From the NCBI GenBank assembly GCA_000469685.2, contig LS997565.1, positions 6,769,005 through 6,833,004 on the forward strand: a stretch of 64,000 nt of DNA, in the 5' to 3' direction. The DNA comes from Haemonchus contortus (taxonomy: Eukaryota; Nematoda; Chromadorea; Rhabditida; Trichostrongylidae). The notes beneath the pieces are model-generated. The model did not search any database, had not been told where the DNA came from, and worked only from the letters and a program-made list of their open reading frames with translations. The translations under genes were made by a program, and so were the position numbers. This document shows positions 21,501-32,906 of this stretch, one piece after another. How positions within the stretch are numbered: position 1 is the first letter of the stretch; each line of letters opens with the position of its first letter.

Positions 21501-24500
21501 CATATATGGCTCGGTCATAATGAAAAATTCTTTGGAAGCGGCACCACGCAGGCTCAGGGTTTGACAATCACGCCCTGTCGCTAGGGAACGGATTTGCCAA
21601 ATTTTGCGTCCTTATGGTTCCATTTCCAGGGAGAATTCTGTCTATGCGAGAGCAAAAGCACTTCAGTTTAATAACCTAACAGTCTTTAAAAACCGTAAAA
21701 TGTCATGAAGTCACAGATACGCGGAAAAAATGCGATTCGCTCAATTACCCCATTTTTTAGGGTTGCTGTTTGGGCGGAACCATCCGTAGTGGACAAAGCG
21801 CATTGGGAGTTTTCAGAAACTGAAGATATCCTCTCTTGTGCCGAGGAAATCGCTGGCAAGTACATTTGGGGAAGGTAATAGTTTTGGATTGTAAACTTCC
21901 AGCTTGTTCAACTAGTGAGTTCTCAAACCGAAACTCATTTTAAGGTACGATATGGTGTGCTTGCCACCATCATTTCCGTTCGGCGGCATGGAGAATCCGT
22001 GTCTCACATTTCTGACACCGACCCTCATTGTAAGTTGCTTTTGATCTGAAGGATTGCTTGACCTGTGGGGGTGCAAATAATAATACCTGCTCTCTTCTTG
22101 GGGTAGTTATATAAAACTGTATAAATGCTTGCATGAAGCGCCCTTCACGTCTAGCATGCTCGACGCTCTCGAAATGTTTCGTAAACAGCTAGATACTGCA
22201 GTTGACCTATCATTTATGAATTCTTCTGATTGGATCTGAACATTCTTCGAAAAGACATCGTTTCCTCCATTTTACCTGAACTCAGTTTACGGTTTTTCTT
22301 TTAAGGCCGGTGATCGTTCTTTGGTTAGCGTGATTGCTCATGAAATAGCGCACAGCTGGTCGGGGAATTTGGTGACGAACAGCAGTTGGGAGCATTTCTG
22401 GTGAGCTCTCCAATTTTCTTCACAAAAACACATCACCCGAAGACAATTTCCAGCAATTCCACAGATCTATACCTTTGAAAGAACTTGTTCAGGGATAAAT
22501 ATTCCGAAAAAAAAGGCAAAAGGGAAACTAAGAGCATTGGCAAGAGATTGTTTTAGTGTAGCAGAAGGCGCACTATCACAGACGAGTTATCGTTCGAATC
22601 CCGCCTAGGCCAATCGAGTTTTCCATCCCTCCGGGGTCGGTAAATTAGTGCCAGACTCGTCTGGGAGGATAAAAGCACTGACTTGTACATCGGCTGGCCA
22701 ACGCAAGTCATTGTATAGGCCACATGCGCACTCATTATGCCACTGCGTTCTGAATGGAGGCCGAATGCGTGGACGCATTCTTCGGACGGGAATGATTAAC
22801 GCCAAAAACTTTATATTTAATTTAATCCGACCCGACATAAGGAGAGGTCGTACGAAATGTCGTTCGACTGACGGCAACATGGTTCAAATCTCACCCAACC
22901 GATTTTTTTTGCTAACTGGGAATTTAATTTTATTTTTAATTGCATTTAGTCTACAATCTTTCATACCTCCTCATAGTTCATATGACATTAACCACGAAAT
23001 TTTACGATCACGGAGAACTTTGTTTGTCCCATACAACTTGATTTCGAGGAAAAAAACGGCGTATTTTAGTATCTCAATTATTTCGCCGAAGTAGGATTTT
23101 TTTGAAAACATGTCTTCCAAGACGGCTTCACCTACTCAACGTCGGGGTTTATAGCATCTGGTAATCCGACATAAAGATCAAGAAAAGAAATGGAGAAAAG
23201 AAAGGTAAAGAAGGCATTTGACATCAAAACGGTGACCACGCCGTCAACATTGCATGACTACGGACTTCACTCGATAGCGCCAGTTCACCTCGTATGACCA
23301 GGTCCAATAAAGACTGATCCAGAGGGACTGTTCTGCAAGCTGAACACAACAAATACCTCATCCATTTCATGAATACCACCTGAATTCTAGGGTCTGGTCC
23401 GGGTGTTACGGTTAGCTGACCGCTTTTGAGTTTATTGCAGTCCTAGCTATTCTGACGACTTAAGAAGATCGAATCCGGTCGATTGCATTGTGGTTGCCAT
23501 AGTCTTCCCCATCTTTCGAATGCTATAGAGTTTCCGTAGGCCAAACTGCCCACGAAGGCAAGATTTTGATGAAACCCATCGAAACTTAAAGGCACAATTC
23601 ACGACAATTTTGAGATGCTTTTTTAGATCAAAAAGCGAAAATGTTGATGTAGGGGAGTACATCAGTGGCGCAGGAAGCGAGAAAAACCGTCCACTTCAAA
23701 GCATCTTGAAAGTAGTGGAAGGAAAGGCTGTACGAGATCACCATGACGTGATGGACGAGATTTAACTTGCTCTCATTGCGCAAACAGATGACTATGCCTA
23801 GCCAAAATTGTCCGCAACTGCCGTTGACTGTCACCCTGGGACATGAAAATATGTTGGAACTCCCTACATGGGAGTCCCTCAAGATAGGGCCCCTCTACAA
23901 AACCGTTGAAACCCGTCTACTATGGGTGTGGCATTCACACGATACAATCTCTGGCCCCTTATTTACCCTATCCAGAACGTATTTCGACCATATAATAACA
24001 GGTATTTTAGAAGGGACAGCCGCGAATTTATACTATCTCAATCGGAATCTCAGAAACAATTTTTATCGTAAACTGTGCCTTTAGGATTTTACTCAGTTTT
24101 TTCTCCTACGCACCCAAAAACTAGTAAGAGATATTATATTTCCAGGCTAAACGAGGGTTTCACGATGTTCATCGAACGTAAAATTTGCGGTCGACTGGTC
24201 AGCGAGGATTACCGACAGTTTATGTCATTCAACGGCTGGACAAATAATCTCATACCGGCTGTAAGTTGTTTTACAACAAAAGACGACGAGTAAAGGTTTT
24301 AAAGTTTCTGGAATCTAAAATGATATCTGAATAAATTCTGATGTAGGGTACAAGAAGTAGATATATTTATTATATTGAGAGAATCGAAGACCTCCGTGAC
24401 GAAACCAGTCTTCTAACTCTCCGGGGTGGCTGATTGGTTCAACTCCCGTGTGGGAGGAAAAAGCACAAAATCGTACATTAGCTGACCACTAAAATTCGTA

Positions 24501-27500
24501 CAGACCACACACCCATTCAAAAGCACTTCGACGATGCTGAATGGAAGTCAAATGAGGGGCGCGTCTCAGAGGGAGATTAATTAACACCGCAGACTTTACT
24601 CTTTATAGTTTTCCATCTGTGGAGATGATATAATAAATACAACAATCACGAGAAGATCACCATTTCAAATGCGAATTGTTTCTTGCTAGGACTTCGGTAT
24701 TAAACACACAATATACAAGTTATTAATCATTCTATAACTAATAAATTGATTCCGAGCCATCATAAATTACTTATTGCACCACTTATTGCAGGTATACGAG
24801 CAGTTCACACCTACCCATCAGTTTACCAAACTCATTCAAGACCACACAAACGTCGATCCAGATGTTGCATTCTCATGTGTCCCTTACGAGAAAGGATCCG
24901 CTCTGCTATTCTACTTGGAACAAAAACTTGGTGGATCGGGTATGTGGCCAGTGTTAATAAATCAGTTTTAATTAGTTCCCCTGGTATACGCCAAGCCCCT
25001 GTTCACAGTCCCTAATTTGGGAGAGTAACAACTTTGATTACGTATTCATTCTATAGCGAGCGACCGTGTAAGAAAAATCAGATGTGGGCAGAGACGACTA
25101 TCATAGACAATAGCTTCTTTCAAGGGCAAAAACAGTGAATTTGGCGTGAACCATTGACTGAAGGCCCTTTTTGAGTGGTCTATTTTTATACTGATCAATA
25201 TATGCTGCCAGAAGTCTAAAAATCGTACTTACACTCTAGTCAAGCCAAAATCACCTCAAATTGTCAATTTCTTTTCAGATAGCGACTAGTCCTTCAAGAA
25301 AATTACTAGAACAAACAGTGCACTGGCAGCCATTTCTTTGCATCAAAGTTATTGGCGGAGGGCGGAACCCTAAACCTGCTTTGTGTCATGTTTTTAGAAC
25401 CCATAGACTACGAATATTCAGGATACACCGCCACAATAACTCTGATCCAAAAGATATGATGACAGTGTAGGGGCTCGTTTCACTAACTTCCAATACGAAC
25501 TAGTCGTAACTGAGCAGAAAAATTCCTCAGCGCGTTTCAGAAGATCAAAAGTTCTTTGGTTCAGAAATTTTCGAGGCATACCTACGGGACTATCTGACCA
25601 CATTCGCCCATAAGGCCATTGACAGTCATCAATGGAAGAAACATCTCTACGAATATTTCCAAGTAAGTATTTCCTGATGATGAGAATGGCCACAGTTCAG
25701 GTTGAAATGCTTGCAGGACAAGACAGACATTCTGAACGCTGTCGACTTCGACGCATGGTTCCACGCAGTCGGTATGCCACCAGAAAAACCCAAGTAGGTT
25801 TGATCTCTCATCATCGAAGTATGATTGCCGAAAATTAATTCGGTGTAGCTTCGAGAAGCAATGAATAGTAAAGGCTTGAATATTAACTGAAATATTATGC
25901 GAGAACAGGAATGGCAATAAAATGCCGGGTACTGTACCGGTGAGAAAAATTTGAAGATGACAGTAGCACAGCTCGACGAAACTTCGACCTTACTGGTAGG
26001 AATTACCACAACATAAAATCCTTGAGTAACATACAATTAATTCTGGTATTTTTATGATTTCTATGATTGCATGTGATTATTCTCGCTATGAAGGTGAGAT
26101 CTTATTGTTACACTTTTGCTAACATATGGGTAGTGTCATCTGTCATCTGTCACACTCACGCATGCACATACAAATATATTATACATGCATACGAATTCAC
26201 GCACATACACGCTCCAGAGATCAAATCGCGGTTGGATATTCGCCCAGACCAAGCTTCACGTTCCTCCTGTGTGTCGACTCGTCTGGGAGGGCAGAAGCAT
26301 TGATCTGTTCGGTTGGCCACGCCAATATGGTTCTGTACGGGGGAGGGGGAGGGGGGGGGGGTGGGTGTCGAAAACGGAAGTCATGCCAAAGATGGGATTG
26401 ATCAACGCTCGAAACTTCATTCTTTACCCTTGTCTACCTTTCTTTATTCATAGTTTCTGTACATCCCTCTAGACAACCTTTCCCAGAAAGTCGTCCTCCA
26501 TCAGGTATGATTCGGAAATCTCCCTATTCCAATGACTTTTGATTTACAAAACCTCTTTAGAAAAAATGAATTGGATACCTTTACCCTGCATTTCACTTCC
26601 TCTACGTTTCGCATAATTCCTGTCATTCGAGAAAGGGTTTTCAAATAAAATTGCTTTCTACAGCTATGGACAAGCAATGGTCATCGCCTGCGAGGCACTG
26701 TTCAAGCAATGGATCGAAGCCGACGAGGTCGAAGTTAATAACATCAACACCGACTCCTTTAAAGCCATGCAACCCTTACAGCAAATCGAATTCATTAGTC
26801 AGCTGTGGCAGGTTTGGCCTCCGAATTTTTGATTTTCGATTTATCCCATTCAATCACACTTTCAGCATGATCCTCCCTTGGAACATTGGAAATTGACTGC
26901 GTTGGACAGAGCATATGGCCTCAACGATTCGGAAAACAGTGAAATCGTTTTCAAGTGAGCTCCCTTATAGATAATAGAGCCATATTCCGTACTAGAAGAT
27001 AAGACTAATGAGAAGCTCAGACAAATCGGGATTCCACCTATCAGACGGCCATGCCAAAGGACCCACTCAGTTTGAGTGGAGGGTACGTTAGGTTCCATTT
27101 TGCTTCGAAATTCTTGATTAAGACGGTACTACTAGTGAGATCTGTCTGACCGATCTCCTTATTTACTTCTGTAGCAAGTGCTAGGGCAATGAAGCGACAT
27201 TGGAACTACTATCCTTAACCCTTTGACGACAATGCGGATTTCGACGTGACGTTCCCCTACTTTACTTACGCGCGACTGGCATCCACCGGTGGATGGCACT
27301 GTCCCAGGAGAAACTTCTTTTACTAGCTTACTGAATTCAGCAATTGGTAAGAAAAAGGAAAGTATGGTGGCTCCCAAAATTGGGTGGCAATGTCCCATGC
27401 CATAGTGGCACACATAGTGGCACCCACCGGTGGGTGCCATTGTCGTCAAAGGGTTAATAAACGCAGCCCTTAAAAACTATAGAGACAATGTCAGTCCCTC

Positions 27501-29646
27501 ACTTGAGTCCTATTGGGAGTTCGCCATGCATTCGATAATTATTTAACAATAAGAGCAGGTTGATGCTCATGCCACTATTTTCTTCGACCACGCAAATCTG
27601 GCACTGATCGATAGTCTCGAATTACTAAAGAGCTACATTGTTCTTGTAAAATTCTTTCTCCATGCGATGCTGACGGCAATACCACGCCATTTACCCACAT
27701 CGAGTCACACATTCCATTCTTGCTCCCTCCATTATAGCCTAGTCTACCGTAATTGAATAGACTATCTGAAAAAGGGCTGAATAGAAGCTTTCTGGGTCTC
27801 TACTAAACAACTCGAGGCAGAGAGATCAAACTGAAGATGACGATGAAAATTTTTGCCGAACTACATAATTTTCCGACATCTTTCCTTCCCGAACAGACTG
27901 ACTCGCACTGCTCCTACTCCTGCCCATCGGACTGTCCCATTCAATACTCAAATATGGAATTAAGCAGTACCTAGATAAAAGTATAAGGTAAGCACAAAAA
28001 AATCAGCTACGATAGAGCAAATCGAGTCTGTTTTACGGCTGCGGGGTTTTTTTTTCTTCCGTAATACACCCCTCTGGCTCCCAAAACGAACAGCTTGACA
28101 ATATTTCAAAAGACCTTATTGCATGCACCAAGTTCATCGTATTGAAGACATAAGTCCCCAAAGTGATGACCAATCAATATTTCTTTTGGCATAAAGGATG
28201 TGGTGAATGAGAGAAACCCGTATTACAGATGGATTCGGCTATGTGTGAAAGCGAAATGGGAACCGATCATCGATAAAGCGCTCAGATTCATATCATCTCA
28301 GGGACGCCTGAAATTTTGTCGACCAGTTTACAGGTACTCAATTCGATTCTTCGTATCATTTATCCAAATTATAAGTGAGAAACAGCTGGGAGGGGGAGCT
28401 AGGAGGCTCGCTATCGATTCGCTTGTTGTTCTATTGATCATGGAATTGATTCCCTTTTGTGCTATGACGAGTTGAACAGCATCAGACGGGGGTACCCTTG
28501 CCATCTTCCAGTCGCTTCAACGAACAGGGACTGCTTGGAGCATGGTGCTTAAATTAGTTAGTAGAAAAATTCAGATAGAGACTCAGATCGATTAAAAAAT
28601 TTATAGAAGTTTGTAGAAATAATTTTTCTACGTCCCACCCATTTACTTCCATTCCTGACCTTTGAGTGGACAGCTATGTAAAGTTCAGCGCTCGAAAATA
28701 TCTTCCCAGACGATCCTGCAACCAACAAACTGAGCGTGTGGGGATAGAGGACCAGATTCTCAAAGACGGGACCTTATCGAGCTTTGATCGCTTAGCCACG
28801 CCTGACAGCACGAGCACCTGCCAATGCACCACCACCATACACTTGCAAATCCATCGGAACGGTACAACAAGAATCGAGTCGCACAGTATAAATACACATG
28901 ATTTCCGATTTCCGGACGGAGACCAACTCGTCGAGAGTAAGCTCAACACAACCTTTTCCGCGAAGGACCGCTCAAATGATTACATGATTACTGTATACAT
29001 AATAAATAAAGGGGAGAAGTATAGAGGCATGTGGCGCATTATCACACACGGTAGTTCGAATCCCGGATCGATAACCGCCTAGGCCAATCGGGTGTTCCAT
29101 CCCTCCGGGGTCGGTGAATTGAAACCAGTCACGTCTGGGAGGATCAAAACACAGATTTGTACATCGGCTGGCCACCGTAACTCATCGTATGGCCCATATA
29201 CGCATTCAATATGCCAACGATTCTGTATGGAAATCGGAAGCTAGGGTGCATCCCTTAGACGGACTTGATTTACGACCAAAAACCCTATCTTTTGATGATC
29301 AATGAGGTTGATTGGTAACGACACATCTGCTTTTACAAGTTTCTAGACCAGTGGGTAGGCAATAAAACTGGTTTCCAAGGAAAGGCTCCGATTTTGAGAT
29401 AATGCTCGAGGTTCAAAGCCACGTCACCCTTTCCAAGAGAACCCTTCGCGTGGAATTTTTTAGAAGAATCAATTTATAATCTCTCAAGAAGATTTCTATT
29501 TCAGAGACTTAAGCGCTTGGCCAGCTGCCAAAACTCGTGCACGTGATCAGTACATTCAGACACGCTCATCTATGCATCCAATTACAGCTGAAATGATCGC
29601 AAAAGATCTACATATGAGACATAGCACACATACAGTGTGCTTCTAA
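18562..29646 (+). CDS. Leukotriene A4 hydrolase-family M1 aminopeptidase, copy B, 16 exons
   Basis: Exons: 18562-18729, 20529-20677, 20739-20820, 21060-21155, 21249-21412, 21761-21874, 21945-22029, 22306-22400, 24146-24260, 24792-24939, 25565-25662, 25717-25793, 26664-26811, 26866-26954, 28229-28333, 29505-29646. Phases agree and give 624 residues (619 from the ATG at 18577). Visible: [30 protein letters not shown] at 298-302 with Glu321 in LNEGFT, Tyr388 of [22 protein letters not shown] and SMHPIT near the C-terminus. Phe383 sits at human Tyr378. It should be an active zinc aminopeptidase. Exons 4-8 have exactly the same lengths as in copy A (96, 164, 114, 85, 95), proving duplication. Introns after exon 9 differ. 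The first exon ([11 protein letters not shown]) is diverged. The first ATG after the acceptor at 18545 is 18562. A tail of about ten residues ([11 protein letters not shown]) extends past the usual end. Confidence 0.92.
18935..19225 (-). mobile_element. tRNA-derived SINE, near full-length copy
   Basis: In intron 1 of copy B, on the minus strand. The head reads GTGTAGTGGCAAGTGGCGCAC (A-box-like) and then a perfect RNA polymerase III B box GGTTCGAATCC (complement of 19163-19173). The body follows: CCATCCCTCCGGGGTCG, GTCTGGGAGGATAAAAGCAC, GACTTGTACATCGGCTGGCC, CACATACGCACTCATTACGC and a 3' block ending CCAAAAACTT. Other copies share this order, so this is an interspersed family and not a tRNA gene. 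Confidence 0.8.
22552..22830 (+). mobile_element. tRNA-derived SINE copy
   Basis: In intron 8 of copy B. It shows GTGTAGCAGAAGGCGCAC, a B box with one mismatch (CGTTCGAATCC at 22591-22601), then the shared body through GATTAACGCCAAAAACTTT. Orientation is opposite to the copy at 18935-19225. Confidence 0.75.
24420..24610 (+). mobile_element. Truncated SINE copy
   Basis: In intron 9 of copy B. It keeps GGTTCAACTCC (B-box-like), GTGGGAGGAAAAAGCAC, CGTACATTAGCTG, GATGCTGAATGGAAGTC and GATTAATTAACACC in family order. The head is lost. Confidence 0.55.
26215..26435 (+). mobile_element. Diverged SINE copy with poly-G insertion
   Basis: In intron 12 of copy B. GACTCGTCTGGGAGG, TGATCTGTTCGGTTGGCCACGC and GATTGATCAACGC match the family body. 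A G-rich tract (26338-26363) interrupts it. Confidence 0.55.
27215..27457. mobile_element. piggyBac-like MITE with TTAA target duplication
   Basis: In intron 14 of copy B. TTAA (27215-27218) is followed by CCCTTTGACGACAATG. The right end is CATTGTCGTCAAAGGG followed by TTAA (27454-27457). The 16-bp terminal inverted repeats are perfect, begin CCC and end GGG, and are flanked by TTAA, as in the piggyBac superfamily. Internal palindromes ATCCACCGGTGGAT and CACCCACCGGTGGGTG lie toward each end. At 235 bp without the TTAA copies, with no ORF, it must be non-autonomous. Confidence 0.8.
28666..29082 (+). other. 138-codon frame inside intron 15 of copy B
   Basis: A plus-strand frame of 138 codons, and a 91-codon frame on the other strand, overlap inside the last intron of copy B. 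The plus frame runs into the SINE copy at 29015. No motif or splice structure is recognised. It is probably decayed repeat DNA, but its length in an intron is unusual. Confidence 0.15.
29015..29300 (+). mobile_element. tRNA-derived SINE copy
   Basis: In intron 15 of copy B. The B box AGTTCGAATCC (29053-29063) has one mismatch. The body blocks CCATCCCTCCGGGGTCGGTGAATTG, GTCTGGGAGGATC and TTGTACATCGGCTGGCCACC follow in family order. Confidence 0.75.
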
Positions 29647-29969
29647 GGCCTCTAGAAATGTCTATGGATTTTCCAAGAAGTTCTTTGTTGAGTTATTCTT
29701 GTTGTACATAGGAATACCCAGTTGAATTCCCATAGTCATGTGAATAATTGCAAAATCATTTAATACATAGCTGAGTTGATCCCGAATCTTATGCCACCTC
29801 GAATTTGTCCAAATTCGTTTGCGATTGATCAGATCAAGATCGATTTCTGAAGATCAACGTCGAATAGGGAATGATGAGCTTCATGTTAAATAGCACTTTC
29901 TCGTGTACATACAGTATCCTTCGGAGCTTTGTACATTTACTATACGTTACTGTACATCTATGTACTCTG

Positions 29970-29975
29970 AATAAA
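29970..29975 (+). promoter_or_regulatory. Poly(A) signal of aminopeptidase copy B
   Basis: AATAAA lies about 324 bp after the stop codon. A second A-rich cluster near 30080 (AATAATAAATAAAC) is an alternative. Confidence 0.5.
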
Positions 29976-30264
29976 GGACCACGTTGCCAATGTTAGGCAT
30001 TTGAGATTTTTACCAAGAAAGACGAAGATCAGTCCCGGAAAGCCTCAAAAAGTTTTCTAATGATTGTTACCTCAAGCGCGAATAATAAATAAACAAATCA
30101 ATAAGTAAACCATTCCGACAGATTAGAGTCGAAATAGAGGTAGCAACCAACGATATAGAGTTGGTTGAAAACCTGTAGGATTTGATTCTCATTATTTGGC
30201 TTTATCCAGACCAGGAAAGGCTCCATTACTTACTAGAAATCGCTCTGCAGATTTCTTTTCCTTT

Positions 30265-30560
30265 TTTGAGAGCATAATTGATGTAGTGGCAAGTGCCGCA
30301 CCTTAACGCACCAATGATTCGGAGATCGAAATTCCGGATGAATACTTGCCCAGGATGACCGAGCCTTCGATTCCATCCAAGACGGTCAATAGGCACCAAA
30401 CTTTCCCAAGAAGATGAAAACACTAATTTGCGCATCAGCTGGCCAACACAAGACATTGTGTAGATCACGCACGCTTCCAAAAAGCAACTACGAATCTGAC
30501 AGAAGTCAGGGCGGGGTGCAACCCAAAACAAGGTTGATCAAAGCCAAAATACTTCATCCC
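30265..30560 (+). mobile_element. Diverged SINE copy
   Basis: The head GATGTAGTGGCAAGTGCCGCAC matches the family. The B box is degraded (AGATCGAAATTCC). The body keeps GCGCATCAGCTGGCCAAC, GATCACGCACGC and GTTGATCAAAGCCAAAA. It lies between copy B and ELL. Confidence 0.65.
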
Positions 30561-32906
30561 TTGAGGGGAAGGGAAGTTAGGTAACTAATGATCAAACAAT
30601 GATATATATATTTACTTGACAACTTTCAAAGCAACACTTCCACTTTTCGGAAAACTTTAACTATAAAGGATGGTTTTTTTAATTACTGAAGTCGATCCAG
30701 TTTGTAAAATTTTCACGTTTATATTCCCTCGCGGCTAAACGGTGAGATAACCTTCAACAAATTTTTGTTTTTCAGAAAATGACTGAAGGAGGTTATGTCA
30801 TTTCATAGAGGCCTCAGGACTAATGAATTCACGTCCCAAAAACTAGCCAAACTGTTATGGAAAACAACCCGGAACAACTCTGGCAAAATGTAAATATGTA
30901 ATGTGTATGATGACGCCCGCATGGCACAGTTCAGGTTCGAAGGCTACAGAAACCAAAAAAAATATAAATGATAGGTAATGCCCTATAACTATTCAGCGCG
31001 CTAAAGTCAGCCCAAATTGCATCCCACTTTAAGTGACACGTACTCAGGCATGAGTGGCAACAGAGCCACTCTAATCTGTCTAGAAGTATTACATACATAT
31101 ATAACTGTCTATGAATGTAAATGTTGTAGATGTAAATATAATTAAAAAAGCTCACCGCAAGTATGTTTGCAAAGTTGCTCGTCCAACTACTTCATCCCTA
31201 TAGCGAACAACCACATACAGCAGAGATTCTAGGCCAAGGAAGGTTAAAGCCAGAAGCGCCAAAACTAAATACTATAACCCTAGTGAACACGTGCCAAGAA
31301 TCCATAGCACCAAGTTACCGCGCTTTTTGTCAAAAAGAAAAATAAAGACAAATGATATGCAAAGACTTTAGGACTTCACACATCGTGGCAAAACATTACG
31401 GTCCAACGCGGTTTATTATGTACCGGACTGAGCAATAGGAACAAACCAGAATACGAAATTGGAAATGAAAAGAAAAAAAGTAAAAATCATGGAAACTGAA
31501 GAGAAAAAAGAAAACAATAGCCATCTTGTATGTGGAAAAAAACAGCAAGTAATGAACACACGCGGAATGGCACTCAACAAATGGCGAGCTGGCGCCTACC
31601 GGAAACCGAGAAGGTGAAAAAGATAAAGAAGTGTGGGTGTGTGGTGTGTGTTGTATGTCTATTACCGTAAATAATGACAACTAGCCAGCTACTAAAACCA
31701 CAACTGCGCGACACTTCCACGCCGCAAAGCGGCAATTTTGGTTACGCACATACGCGCGCGCACGCGCGCGTTATGCGAACATAAACGAACCCGGGGGAAA
31801 TTGGTGGGATGACATCAATGATGATAAAAATTTGGCTATTTTTTTGGGTTGATGGGTATCCAGGTATAATGCGTACCTTATATAGACTACAGTACGTCAT
31901 CGAATCAATATAGCTAACTGCTATTCAGACACTTTACTAAACCCACTCTGAGGACAGACGGACGACTGATGGATGAACGGACCCGAACCGTAGAGCACCG
32001 GGACGGGGGGAAATGAACACCTGTGGTCTTGTCCTGTTTTTTTTTTGTAAATATTGAATATATGAATAATAAAAAACATAAAACAGATACAACTGCAATT
32101 TAAAAGACATGACTTGAGAAATGAAAGGAAGAGAATGAATTAGTCGCTACACAAGCAAGAATGAATGAATTGAATGATTATATGAATATGAAACACCAGA
32201 ATCATTTTTTTGGGAATTTTCACAGCAAATACACAGTGAGGGCACCCGTAACAGTCAACGACCGAAAGCGAAATTATATATGTATGTACCGAAAAGGGAA
32301 AGTGCAAGCAATCTAGAGAGGGAGACAAAAAGAGAAAAAGCCTAGAAGGGAACCGAAAAACGAAGAGATTATGAGGCATGTGAAAAAAAATACAATCATA
32401 TGTATCTATATCAAGTCATGTATGCAGTAAAAACAAAACAGAAATACACATGGGATGATTTTAGGGTGGGATGCGTGGGTGAAAAGTGTACCTAAATGTA
32501 TATGGGTGAGGGTGAGAAGATAACAGATGACTGTATATCACGTAATCACGTTGAACTGGTTGGGAGCCCGTAGAAAAACGCACTGAGGCAGGCAATGTGA
32601 AAATGGAAGGAAATGGTGGATGATGAGATGGATGATTACAGAAATAGAAAACACACGCTATAACGGACGATGGCGACGGGCACGGTGCCTCAGTGTAACC
32701 GGTTGTAATAATTTGAACATATGAAATGAAAACGAGAGCGAATATAACCGAAAATATGCCCCGAAGTGATTGAGAGGGCGACACTTGTCATGTACGGCTC
32801 CGTATTTGATGAGGACGAGAGTGTGGCGCGGCTTTGGGTCGGTCCTCTTGTCATCGAAGATTGAACAACCCAGAAATCTTGTCAGCTATGATGCAAAGCC
32901 AGGTGG
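30561..32906. other. 3' flank and likely 3' UTR of the ELL gene
   Basis: No coding region is supported. The plus strand is strongly purine-rich from about 31.4 to 32.7 kb, so an ELL 3' UTR read from the minus strand would be pyrimidine-rich. A minus-strand AATAAA lies near 31412-31417. Alternating purine-pyrimidine DNA (ACGCGCGCGCACGCGCGCGT) occurs near 31749-31770. Confidence 0.4.

Noticed and set aside
22605..22880. ORFs on both strands around 22.6-23.1 kb
   Set aside because: They are translations of the SINE copy at 22552-22830 and its flank.
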